A stretch of 64,000 nt of DNA from Dichetophora obliterata (Eukaryota; Arthropoda; Insecta; Diptera; Sciomyzidae). The DNA lies in the NCBI GenBank assembly GCA_963920525.1, contig OY986436.1, forward strand, positions 10,743,001 through 10,807,000. The letters are read 5' to 3'. This document shows positions 55,101 to 64,000 of this stretch, piece by piece; positions within the stretch are counted from its first letter, which is position 1, and every line of letters starts with the position of its first letter. A program made the translations under genes and the position numbers. The notes below the pieces were generated by a model, which saw only the letters and a list, made by a program, of their open reading frames with translations, ran no database searches and was not told the origin of the DNA.

Positions 55101-55695
55101 TCTGGCAATGGGCCTGCTCATGTGGCGTACTATTTTTTTGAGATTGAGATCTTTTCGTTCGCGGTTGAGTGAATGCAAAAGAAAAAAAAAACAATTTAAA
55201 AAATCATACAAACTTCTTAATTGAAAAAAAAAAACTCTAAGATCATAAGATTTCTTCATTTAAGCTCTCAATCAGATAGGAAATTGAAATTCAATATATA
55301 ACTGAGCCTTAGCAATAATATAATAGGTAAATAAAAGCTTAAAGGAAATGACTTCAAGGACTTAAAAACTTGTTTAGAAATTATTTAAGAAGAAAAAAAA
55401 TTTGTTTTTTGAGACTAATTTTTTTAGAGTTAGAACAATCTTCAAAAAAGCTAATTTTTAGTTGTGTTTTTTCTTGATAAATTTTGTGGCACAGTTTCAC
55501 CAACCAGTGAAGTGAAATTTTAGTTAAGTACTACTTAAACTTTTTATTGCTTTTGCGTTTCACCTTAAAATGAATATGACATCACTTAAAAACATCAAAA
55601 ACAATTATTTATTTAACTTTTTTTTAAAACAAAGTTAGTTTAAAAAATGTTTAAACTAAGTTTTAGCTTAAAATTTGTTTTTATCTAAAAGCATC
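55101..55695. other. AT-rich stretch, nothing recognised
   Basis: No gene or element ends were identified. Weak repetition of AGTTTAAAA phrases occurs near 55620-55680. Confidence 0.5.
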
Positions 55696-55697
55696 TA

Positions 55698-56305
55698 CAC
55701 GGTTAAAAATCTTGGACTAAATTTTAAACTTTTTTGGATTACATATAGGATAACACCAAAAAAAGATTACTTGCTAATCCAAATAAAAGTTTAAAATTTT
55801 TCAATCCAAAAAAGATTATTTTTCAATCCGAAAAAGTTTAAAAAAGCAATAAATATCAATTTAAAATAAAAAACTTTTCTGACCAGTTCATGATTTGAAC
55901 ACACGTAATCTGTTGTGCTGGTGCAGCACCTTATCCACTCGTCCATCTCATTTGTTAAGAAAGTTGCGCTTATTTTGCATCATAACGAATGCAAGTAGGC
56001 AAGCGAGCAGAAACGTGGGTTCGAAACCCAGCTGAATTAAAGTAAAATAAAAAAATGTTCTGACCAGTTCGTGATTTGAACACACGTCCTCTGATGTGCT
56101 GTTCCAATAGCTTATCCACTCGTTCAACTCAGTTGTTAACATTGTTTCTTACTCTTAGTCATAGTTTAACAAGTAATTTCTTTTTAGGAACGTGGGTTTG
56201 AGACCCAGCTAAATTAAACTTATGTTTGGGTTAAAAAGTAGTACTTTTTGGAATAAAAATTCCTTTAAACCAAAGTTTGGACTAAAAAGCAGTCTTTTAA
56301 CCGTG
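55698..56305. mobile_element. TIR element CACGGTTAAAA with internal tRNA-like pieces
   Basis: The ends CACGGTTAAAAATC and AGTCTTTTAACCGTG are inverted and flanked by TA on both sides (55696-55697, 56306-56307). Inside, a ~175-bp unit is repeated. GACCAGTTCRTGATTTGAAC with CTTATCCACTCGT (a minus-strand tRNA-like head, complement GTGGATAAG...GTTCAAATC) occurs at 55880 and 56060. Each is followed by a plus-strand CGTGGGTT(C/T)GA(A/G)ACCCAGC B-box-like block, at 56012 and 56190. It has no protein-coding content. Confidence 0.65.
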
Positions 56306-56307
56306 TA

Positions 56308-56724
56308 TTGTTTTCTAAAAAAAATATAAGTTTCGATTTAGTTACAATTTATTAATATTAAAACATAAACTTTATGTTTAAATTTGTTAAATTTCTTTTA
56401 ATATCACCACCAACGAGAGGACCTTTCAAAATCATAATCCAAATTTACTAATCTTTTCTAATAAAAAGTATGTTGTTCTACAAAATTTGTATGAAAATTC
56501 ATTTAAAAAACAGGTAATTTTTAAGAAACTTAAATCATAAGCCACAGCCAAAAGGCTAATTTTTGGGTTTTCAGAAGGTAGGCCCGTTGTACCTGAAAAT
56601 CGTATTTTGAGAGAGTTAGATAATAGTTTTCATGTGAACCTGCCTTTTTTGAGTTTTCGATTTTTTGATTTTAATTCGCGATTTTGAGAGTTCGAAAATT
56701 AAAGTATGCACATTTTTTAATTTT
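56308..56724. other. AT-rich stretch, nothing recognised
   Basis: Short open frames only. No inverted or tandem structure was found. Confidence 0.5.
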
Positions 56725-57125
56725 TCTTATTTATTTATTTATTAAAATTAATAGTCTATGCAATAGTATTACTTACAGACTAAAAGATATAAAAAACCTT
56801 ATACATAGTAGTTTTAAGTTTTTTAAAAAATAGATTTTAACATATAGATCTCATTTAATTTTTTGAGACAGAAAAATCTAAATCATGAATAGAGTTTACA
56901 GAATTAAAAAATACTAAAGCACGATTGATTGGTGCATTAGCTGCATAATTAGAACGATGCATTTCCAAATAAAAAGAATCAAAATTTCTTAATATTCTAG
57001 AAGGCGCATTAAAATCAATCTTTTCCAATAGTGCTGGGCAGTCCACCATACCATTGATAATATAAAAGACAAAAAGCAAGGACAAAACACTTCTTCTACT
57101 CTCCAAAGTTTTTAATTTTTAGTTT
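56725..57125 (-). pseudogene. Non-LTR retrotransposon C-terminal fragment
   Basis: The minus strand encodes SRRSVLSLLFVFYIINGMVD, CPALLEKIDFNAPSRILRNF and MHRSNYAANAPINRALVFFN (57106-56880), the conserved tail found after the RT thumb in Jockey/CR1-group elements. It is followed by a 3' UTR and an (ATAA)n tail at about 56745-56725. Everything upstream of the tail domain is missing, as in a strongly 5'-truncated insertion. Confidence 0.75.
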
Positions 57126-57727
57126 TTAAAAATTTTAACCGGCATTCAATCTTTGTTATACTTTGTTCAAAATTCTATTTTTATTTTTTTTTTGTAAAAT
57201 TATGCAATTCAAAATATTTGGTTTAAAAAAGTATCCCAACGATGTTTTTTTTTTACATATAACATATACAATATGATACGTTCTTTGACCTATTCTTATC
57301 CGAAAAAGTACTGTTTTCTAAAGTACCACTCAATTTTCTTTCAGACGCGCCACAAAGTGCACTTTTTCGACTAGATAGGCGCTTTATACCAAAACTTTAT
57401 ACCAAAAAGCTATATACTATGCTCAAGATATTTCAGTATGTTTCAATAGATTTCTAGTAAATGTTTCACGTTTCACGTTAAATGAAATTGGGCTTGAAAG
57501 CACTTTACAAAACCCTTTCCTGTTTTTGTTGTCTTAAGCTATCCAAAGTTGGTCTTTTGTTTATTTTGATTTCAAAGTCCAATATTTTAACAAAATTTTA
57601 ATGTATTTTGTTTTAGTGCTGTTGTTGCTTTTTTTTTCTTATGTCTAGGTTGTTCTTATTTTTTAATTTAAGTGAATGAATAAAAAAATCACACTAATGA
57701 AAATTTGAGCCTCTTATATCATTACTT
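57126..57727. other. AT-rich stretch, nothing recognised
   Basis: No protein similarity, target duplication or tandem array was recognised. Confidence 0.5.
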
Positions 57728-57911
57728 GTGGTAGCTGTAGCCTTATGGGTAGAGTGCGTGATCCCTAAGCTAAAGTACCGCGTTAGACCGTGTTCAATTC
57801 CTAACTCATACATAATGTTTTTCAATTGAATTAATTTTTCTGTTCGGTCGTCACCTCTCTGCAAACAATCCTCAGAGAGTAAAAAACTACCATGTAAAGC
57901 TTCCTGAGAAC
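57728..57911 (+). repeat. tRNA-derived SINE, 5' part (plus copy)
   Basis: The head GTAGCCTTATGGGTAGAGTG is A-box-like and CGTGTTCAATTCCTAACTC is B-box-like. The body has TCAATTGAATTAATTTTTCT and CCATGTAAAGCTTCCTGAGAAC. It is interrupted by a hAT element and continues at 59556. The order of blocks equals the complement of 17437-17705. Confidence 0.7.
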
Positions 57912-58120
57912 CAGTGTGGCCATTTTAGCCTTTTTCAGGCTAGATTTAGCCGGTTTTTTAGCGGTTTAGCCTGTAAATTTACGATTTAGCTTCATGGCTT
58001 TTTTTTAGCCTTTTTGCCTTTTCAAAATAGCTTTTTTTGTCTTTTTGGCAAAGTGTCAAAAACGTAGTTTTACCCTGTAGTTCGGTGGACCAACTAGTTC
58101 GTATGAGAATTCACATATCC

Positions 58121-58345
58121 TTAGGCCCAATTTTTCAGTGCGAGCTTGAACTCTAGTCAAATTAAACTGAGGTAAACTCACCAAAATTGGACGTTTAACC
58201 TCGGTTTTACTAGATATTTTAGCATTCGTTGAAGTTAAATTGACTTAAATGATCATGTGTTCCTTTTTTGCCTCAGTGTAACCTCAGATTTAACCTCAGT
58301 GTAATTTGACTAGAGTTTAAGCTCGTACTGAAAAATTGGCCCTAA
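58121..58345. mobile_element. 225-bp MITE nested in the hAT
   Basis: It starts TTAGGCCCAATTTTTCAGTG and ends ACTGAAAAATTGGCCCTAA. The arms extend through CGAGCTTGAACTCTAGTCAA and its complement, and ACCTCAG/CTGAGGT words follow. Probable TA duplication. No coding region is present. Confidence 0.88.
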
Positions 58346-58399
58346 GCGGTTGGGCCTAGTATTTTGTACGTCCTTTTAACACATCGATGTCATTGACAG

Positions 58400-58720
58400 G
58401 TGCGAACGGACCCAACGTCCATTACCCTGGGCTTTACAATTCTTCTATCCCATTCGACCATACCAGTAAATGGCATGTCTAAAGGAATATGCTGCCATCA
58501 GCCAAACTACAGGGTACTTATAAAAAAAATTCTGTCGTCGTATTTTACTACGCAATTAATTTCCGATATTGAAAATAGTCTTTACAGCATAATAATAGAC
58601 GAGTCTACTGACATTTCTGTAAAAAACGATACGATATTACGATAGCCGACAGTTTATATCAAATTTTTTTGAAATTGGTAGAATTAGAAGATTCTACATT
58701 GCAGTAGAATTTAAGCATTG
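58400..58720 (+). pseudogene. hAT transposase fragment
   Basis: The plus strand gives GFTILLSHSTIPVNGMSKGI, then KKILSSYFTTQLISDIENSL and YSIIIDESTDISVKNDTI. DEST is the box holding the first catalytic Asp of hAT transposases. A stop follows at 58643 and the continuation (QFISNFFEIGRI) is in the next codons. The zinc-finger (BED) N-terminus and the hATC dimerisation domain are not seen, so the element is non-autonomous. Confidence 0.8.
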
Positions 58721-59555
58721 TAAATATCATTTTAAAAACACTTCGTGAATTTAAGTTAAGTAAAGCTAATTTTAAAGGGCTAGTGACAGCAGGACCTTTA
58801 AATTGATGGGCAACGGTTATAAAACTTTTTATTTGATTTACATTTTTTTAAAAATCATGTTTTAGAAGTTTAGAGTACTAGAACGGAGTACTTGATATCA
58901 CTGACCTTTGGAGCAAAAAATTGGTGTCCTTAAAACACAAACATCGATACATGCATCATGCTTTAAGATCAAACTCTAAATGCAGTAGCTATGACGAAAA
59001 ATTTGAAACGGTTCCTACGTTCGGCAAAATAAATTATAAATTTTTTAAAATAGACCTACTAGAATAATTGAAATAGTTACATAAGAAAAGGTTAATTATT
59101 TTATGCAAGCTTAAATTTTCTGGCATTGGTGGTACATAAGGATGGTAAGAACTGAGATTTGGTTGATAAGTACTTAAAAGGGGTACTTGAGTTTAATGAC
59201 CTTAGGAGCAAAACAAAAATACTCTTCTCAAGACAAAAATATCGATATACCATATATTAAGATCGGACTGTAAATTTCGAAGATATGACGAAACGTTTGA
59301 TAAACAAAAATCTTCGGAATTACCTTCCAAAAATGCTTCGAATTAGATGGTGTGCGGCGAATTTTATTTTGATACGGTCTAGTACCTATATTATAAATAA
59401 ATTTATGTTAAAAATTAAATAAAAACCTTAAAATTGTATGAAACATATCTGGTTGTTTTTTAGCTTATTTTTTCAAGTCATTTAGCTTGTTTTGACTTTT
59501 TTTTTGGCAGTTTTAGCTTTCTTTTTTCTAAGCTCGTGGCCACACTGCTGAGAAC

Positions 59556-59625
59556 ATAAGCCCTTCGGAGTCGGCATTACGCTCGTCCAGTTCTCGATCA
59601 TTTGTGTTCAAACTTTCAATAACAT
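59556..59625 (+). repeat. tRNA-derived SINE, 3' part (plus copy)
   Basis: ATAAGCCCTTCGGAGTCGGC then TCTCGATCATTTGTGTTCAA completes the SINE started at 57728, matching the end of the minus copy at 17437-17500. Confidence 0.7.
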
Positions 59626-59639
59626 GCACAATACAATTG

Positions 59640-60960
59640 ATCAATACAAAACATGAGGTTTTTTCGTCATAACTCCCAAACCATACATCTTACAAGGACA
59701 ATTTATGCACCAAAATGTTTGTAATTAAAATACCCACACGACTTTTTTTTTAAAGAATCTTAATTTTTACGTAATTTTTTGTGATTTTCTACTTTTTTTC
59801 GTTTTTTAGCCATAACTCCTGAACCATACATCATAAAAAAACGATTTATGCACCAAAATGTTCGTTAAGCCTCTGTCTACAAGATTGCATCCTTGGAAGA
59901 ATTTTCAAAATTATATAACATGGTAATTTCTTATGTCCTTTTTTGTGAATTTTTGGATTTTTTTTTTCGCCATAAAATTCGCGGCAAGGACGATTCATGC
60001 ATTAAAATAATACATTAAAATGATCGTCCTTAAGGGGGGTGATTTCTTTGTCGAAATGCATTTTGCTCTATCTCTTGTAGTTTAGGAGTTGTAGAACACT
60101 TTTTGGAGTAGCAGTTGGCCAAAACATGTGGTTTTTTCGTCATAACTCCCAAACCATACATCCTACAAGGACTATTTATGCACCAAAATGTTTTTTATTA
60201 AAATATCCACATGACTGCATTGTTAGAAAAAATATTTTTATTTCAAGAATCTTAGTTTTTACGTAATTTTTTGTGATTTTTAATTTTTTTTTCGTTTTTT
60301 AGCCATAAGTCCTAAACCAATCATCATAAAAAAACGCTTTATGCACCAAAATGTTCGTTAAGCCTCTGTCTACAAGACTGCATCCTTGGAAAAATTTTCA
60401 AAATTATATAACATGGTAATTTCTTATGTCCTTTTTTGTGAATTTTTGAATTTTTATTTTTTCGCCATAAAATTCGCCCTAAAATGCAAACTACACATCT
60501 GGCAAGGACGATTCATGCATTAAAATGATCACCATGGCATTGTCCTTAAGGGGGGTATTTTCTTTGTCGAAATGCATTTTGCTCTATCTCTTGTAGTTTA
60601 GGAGTTGTAGAACACTTGTTGGAGTGGCAGTTGGCCATACATCCTACGAGGGCTATTTATGCACCAAAATGTTTGTAATTAAAATACCCACATGACTGCA
60701 TTCTTAGAAAAAATATTTTTTTTCAAGAATCTTAGTTTTCTACGTCATTTTTTGTGATTTTGTACTTTTTTCGTTTCTTGGCCATAACTCCTAAACCATA
60801 CATCATAAAAGGACGATTTATGCACCAAAATATTCGTTAAGCCTCTGCCTACAAAACTGCATCCTCTGCAGAACTGCAAGAATGTTCAAAATTATATAAC
60901 ATGGTAATTTCTTATGTCCTTTTTTGTGAGTTTTTGGAAAATAATCGAATTTTATTTTAA
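59640..60960. repeat. ~475-bp higher-order tandem repeat of ~160-bp monomers
   Basis: AAAACATG(A/T)GGTTTTTTCGTCAT begins units at 59648 and 60121. A third, shortened unit is anchored at CCATACATCCTACGAGGG (60633). Each unit contains three related monomers of the pattern CATAACTCC-AAACCATACAT-C-ATTTATGCACCAAAATG (for example at 59669, 59813, 59970). The third monomer has drifted to CATAAAATTCGC...GATTCATGCATTAAAATG. The array is followed by unremarkable AT-rich DNA to 61250. Confidence 0.88.
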
Positions 60961-61251
60961 AGATGTTTAAGTTAGCTTTAGAATGAATAAAAGTATTAAG
61001 TTATTAAGATAAGTGAACAACAACTTTACCTTACTTTTGAAGTTTTATATACTAAGAACTTCATTTCAAATCTGCTAAAAGCATAACGTTATTTTTTAGT
61101 GTTTAAAGACACTTTTCTGTAAAGTAATTTTAGCACATTAAAACATTTTGTCTCTATTTAAAAGAGCTTAATTAAATCTCTTGAAAATAAAATTCAACCG
61201 AATTCAAAAATATGCACTCCTTCAAAAGTTACCAAAGTATAAATATTAGCT

Positions 61252-61705
61252 GGCGAACATCGGTCGAACATCGGCCGAACATGGGCCACACGGTCGTATA
61301 AGAGTCGAACATGGCCTAAGAATAATAAAAAAGGACTTAGGAGTCGATCGTTGGGTCGAACAACGGCCGTATAAGGCCTACATATAATTGTACCGCTGCT
61401 GTACACCCGTTGTATGCCAGCAAATTTTTCGCAGCTCTTATTCAACAGCAAACGTATGCGTAATACAGAAGCAAGCTTCACTCGGCGATGCTGATGTTGA
61501 AAGTATCGGCACTTGTGCGTGGCGCAAAATAATTTTTTATTTGTGTATAAAGATAGTTAAAAAAAGCTGCCCATAACTATAATAATAATCACTGTTCGGC
61601 CGATGTACGGCCGATGTACTACCGCTGTACGCCCGTTGTACAGCCGAAATTATTACAAAACGGCCTTTGTATGGCCGCTGTTTAGCCAAAAAGTCCTGAA
61701 AACGA
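61252..61705. repeat. Inverted pair of GGTCGAACA minisatellite arrays
   Basis: The left array 61252-61385 reads GCGAACATCGGTCGAACATC, GGCCGAACATGGGCC and so on. The right array 61589-61705 reads the opposite orientation: GTTCGGCCGATGTACGGCCG, CTGTACGCCCGTTGTACAGC. This ~455-bp hairpin-like unit has the same layout as the arrays in duplicates A and B. Confidence 0.8.
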
Positions 61706-61954
61706 CCGTTAACCCATTGACGACGAATGGGTGAAATATAACCCATTTACATTTTTAAGTCGTGTGAGCACAATTTTCGAGATATTTCCATAAATTTAGG
61801 CTTAAGGATTAGAAATCAATGTGGCCTTTAACGTGTGCCACATTTTTCTAACTTGTTTTAGTTTTAAGAGAAAGAAAAAACTAGGAAGTAAAAAATATAT
61901 TTTTTTTTCATAGGTATAGAATAATCTCGATTTCTCAGAGATTACAGATATACA

Positions 61955-62735
61955 CAGTAGGGTGTCTCAAAAGAATATTTTTTTTTCGAATTTAATAGTG
62001 GCTCAACCTTTGTTCAAAGGCTTATGAGGTCAAGTATTTTTGAGATTTTTTTCATATTTTTTGGAAGAGGTTTAGAGGTGGCGCTAATCGGGTTTTCCCT
62101 AAAAATAAGGTTATTCGGAGATTTTTCGAACTCGAAGAAAAAGTTGGTCAATAACAGACATTTTCTAAGACTGTGAGTCATCATTTTGAAAGACAATTGT
62201 TCAAACTTCACTTTGATGTACATTAATCAGAAGTTTTGGCAAACTTTTATGTCATTTGGGTGTCACGTACTGCATTTTTTCGTGAAATTATCGAAAATTT
62301 TTAAAAAAACGCTTCATAACTTTTAAAAATTCCATCAAAATGTAAAAATGTAGTGATGCAGTTTGAATAATGGTAAAATTCTAAGCAATTTAAAAATAAA
62401 TATTTTTGATATTACTCCTGCCATTTCAAAGTAAAAGCCTTTAAAGCTTTTTTCGTTGCCTGAAAATTTTTCGAATTTTAACAAGGCATTTTATTTCGTT
62501 GATACAACGTTAGAAAGGCCAATTCATTGCTTTGAAAATCAGCTCTTAAAATAAGTTTTCCATGAGTTCGTTTTTCTGCTAAAAGCAATAGTTTGAATCA
62601 GTCATGAAATAACATTTAACCCCGTAACTCCTAGGGTTGTGAAAATAGACCCCCCTCCGATACGATTTTTTGCTAAACTTGACCTCCTCTTTCACCTCCG
62701 TAAATTTTCGCACTCTTACACGGGACACCCTGTAT
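61955..62735. mobile_element. ~780-bp element with AGGGTGTC ends
   Basis: The left end CAGTAGGGTGTCTC and the right end CGGGACACCCTGTAT are imperfect inverted repeats, a style common in Tc1/mariner-type non-autonomous elements. No clear target duplication is visible. The interior is AT-rich with no transposase motif. Confidence 0.5.
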
Positions 62736-62769
62736 AAATGACTCGAGTATCACCGGGTATATCAGCTAG

Positions 62770-63480
62770 TTTGTAATAAATTTCATAATTTATTCAATGC
62801 CCATGACCAAAATATTTTACTTATTTATGCCCTACAAGTTTGATTTCTGCAACTGCAACTTAAATGAAGTGTACCTGAAAGTAGGCTATACTTTTTTGTT
62901 TGTATCTCCAATACAAAAACATTTTAAAAAAACTATTATATGTCCAAGGAAGCTACTCCAAGGGTCCAACCGATTCGAACCATTTTCAATATACATTTTT
63001 TTTTATATTTGTCTAGCTTTCTGACCGAGTTTCGTTAAGATCGGCAAAGTTTTGTATGTACCTCCCAAATCAAATCAGGTGAAAAATTAATATAGGCCCA
63101 GAAGAGGATCCCTAGGGAAGCACACATATATGACTTTAACTTTCTATTCTTTTGACCAAGTTTCGTTAAGATTGCATATATCTCCTATACAAACCTTTGC
63201 ATATATCTCCCATACAAAATCAGGTGAAAAATTCATAAAGGTTCAGGACACACTGATGTCAGTTTTCAGCACACATACATAAACTTTATTTTTCTTATCT
63301 TTTGACCAAGTTTCGTTGAGATCGGCAAACCTTTGTATGTACCTCCCATACAAAGTCATGTAAACAATTGTTATAGGTTCAAGAGAGGCACCTCAGGAAC
63401 TACGATTTAAACCATTTTAAAAATTTTTCTTAAATAGGTTAAACTAACCAAGCACACAAAATTTCAATATCGTAGGAGCA
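62770..63480. repeat. ~130-150-bp tandem repeat, about three to four units
   Basis: TGACC(A/G)AGTTTCGTT(A/G)AGAT recurs at 63022, 63153 and 63303. Each copy is followed by TTTGTATGTACCTCCCATAC-like and CAAATCAGGTGAAAAATT-like phrases and an AGG(T/C)(T/C)CA(A/G)GA block. The remainder to 64000 is AT-rich with nothing recognised. Confidence 0.75.
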
Positions 63481-64000
63481 CTAATTTTTTTGTACATCGT
63501 TTGTTTGGAGTCGAGGCACTGTGCATCGGCGCAAATCCGCAATCAAAGCGGATTTTGATTCTACTAAAATATTTTTTGTTAAAAAAACCTATTGTTTCTT
63601 CATAACTTGTAATTTTTCAGCAATTTTTTATTTTTCATAGAGTACAGTATTCAAATTTTCAAAACAAAAAAGGGTTTTACTTAATTAAAACAGCACCTTA
63701 ACTTGAAACTTCTCTGAAATTCATCGTTAACTTTCATTTAGCACCAAAAAAGTCCACCAAATGGGCTGATTTCTTTAATATTTAGGTTAGCTCTTTCCTC
63801 GGTCGAAAAAATATCACTATCTATGGGCGAAATTTATTGTAATTTCAGTTTTAATTACGTTATTATTATTCAAGTTTAACTTAAAATGTAAAAAAAATTT
63901 AAAGAAAAATCCTTAGACTTGGTTTTCACTATGTAATTTTTTAATGTCAGTTGTTGTTAATAAAATAAAAATTAACAATGCATTGACATATTTTTAATCT
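63481..64000. other. Window end, nothing recognised
   Basis: AT-rich DNA with short open frames only. No repeat boundary or gene was identified. Confidence 0.5.

Larger units (their letters stand above)
57912..59547 (+). mobile_element. hAT element in the SINE, exact 8-bp duplication
   Basis: The ends CAGTGTGGCCATTTTAGCC and GTGGCCACACTG are inverted. CTGAGAAC occurs on both sides (57904-57911 and 59548-59555), and removing the element with one copy restores the SINE as seen at 17.5 kb. Subterminal regions are filled with TTTAGCCTTTT/TTTTAGCTT words. A damaged hAT transposase fragment lies inside, together with a smaller MITE at 58121-58345. Confidence 0.95.

Noticed and set aside
1..64000. 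CRISPR array or bacterial operon
   Set aside because: No regularly spaced identical repeats with unique spacers. The tandem arrays lack spacers, and introns, SINEs and RTE/mariner/hAT elements mark a eukaryote.

Overview
This is eukaryotic, AT-rich, gene-poor repeat DNA. It most likely comes from a higher fly (Diptera): it carries mariner, hobo-like hAT, piggyBac, Jockey-, R1/LOA- and RTE-type elements, very short introns and CAG/CAA-rich fly-type low-complexity DNA. I could not recognise any complete host protein gene. The only long open frame is a piggyBac transposase (17921-19900); nearly everything else is transposon debris, foldback elements, satellites and minisatellites.

Layout. 1-1875 is a (TATCA)n pentanucleotide satellite with an embedded TGTCA variant block. 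1892-3592 is a 1.7-kb foldback element. 5.7-6.1 kb holds clustered palindromes. 6.8-10.8 kb is a mariner split by a 2.9-kb hobo-type hAT insertion, followed by a broken piggyBac-like transposase (10.8-11.85 kb). 13.4-17.2 kb is a ~170-bp satellite interrupted by a 2.8-kb insertion that holds a non-LTR reverse-transcriptase relic and tRNA-derived fragments.

17.77-27.0 kb is a nested tower. A Jockey-like retrotransposon was hit by a near-intact piggyBac (TTAA duplicated), by a 110-bp hairpin element inside its RT core motif, and by a reverse-oriented R1/LOA-like retrotransposon. That last element was itself hit by a 5'-truncated RTE with a 10-bp target duplication. The junctions allow a relative chronology.

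29-41 kb has a small MITE, an inverted TGAATAA minisatellite, a ~115-bp tandem array, a decayed mariner-like element with intact ends, a hAT MITE with an 8-bp duplication, a GCTTAGTATGCTGTAG foldback, a degenerate minisatellite, and a CAA-rich stretch.

41.6-62 kb contains a dispersed family marked by inverted arrays of an 11-13-bp unit (CCCTTGTTCGG and its complement). Two homologous copies (50.16-51.76 and 52.17-53.0 kb) act as filled and empty sites for a 140-bp MITE and a pogo/Tigger-like element. Several further nested TIR elements have clean target duplications: 45098-46257, 47497-48084, and 57912-59547 inside a tRNA-derived SINE. 53.75-55.1 kb is a CAG/CAA-rich island that could be host regulatory or 5' transcribed DNA. 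59.6-61.0 kb is a higher-order tandem repeat of ~475 bp made of ~160-bp monomers, and the window ends in another short tandem array.

Boundaries were read by eye from terminal repeats and target duplications. Family names rest on recognised protein motifs and terminal sequences; no alignment or database search was run.
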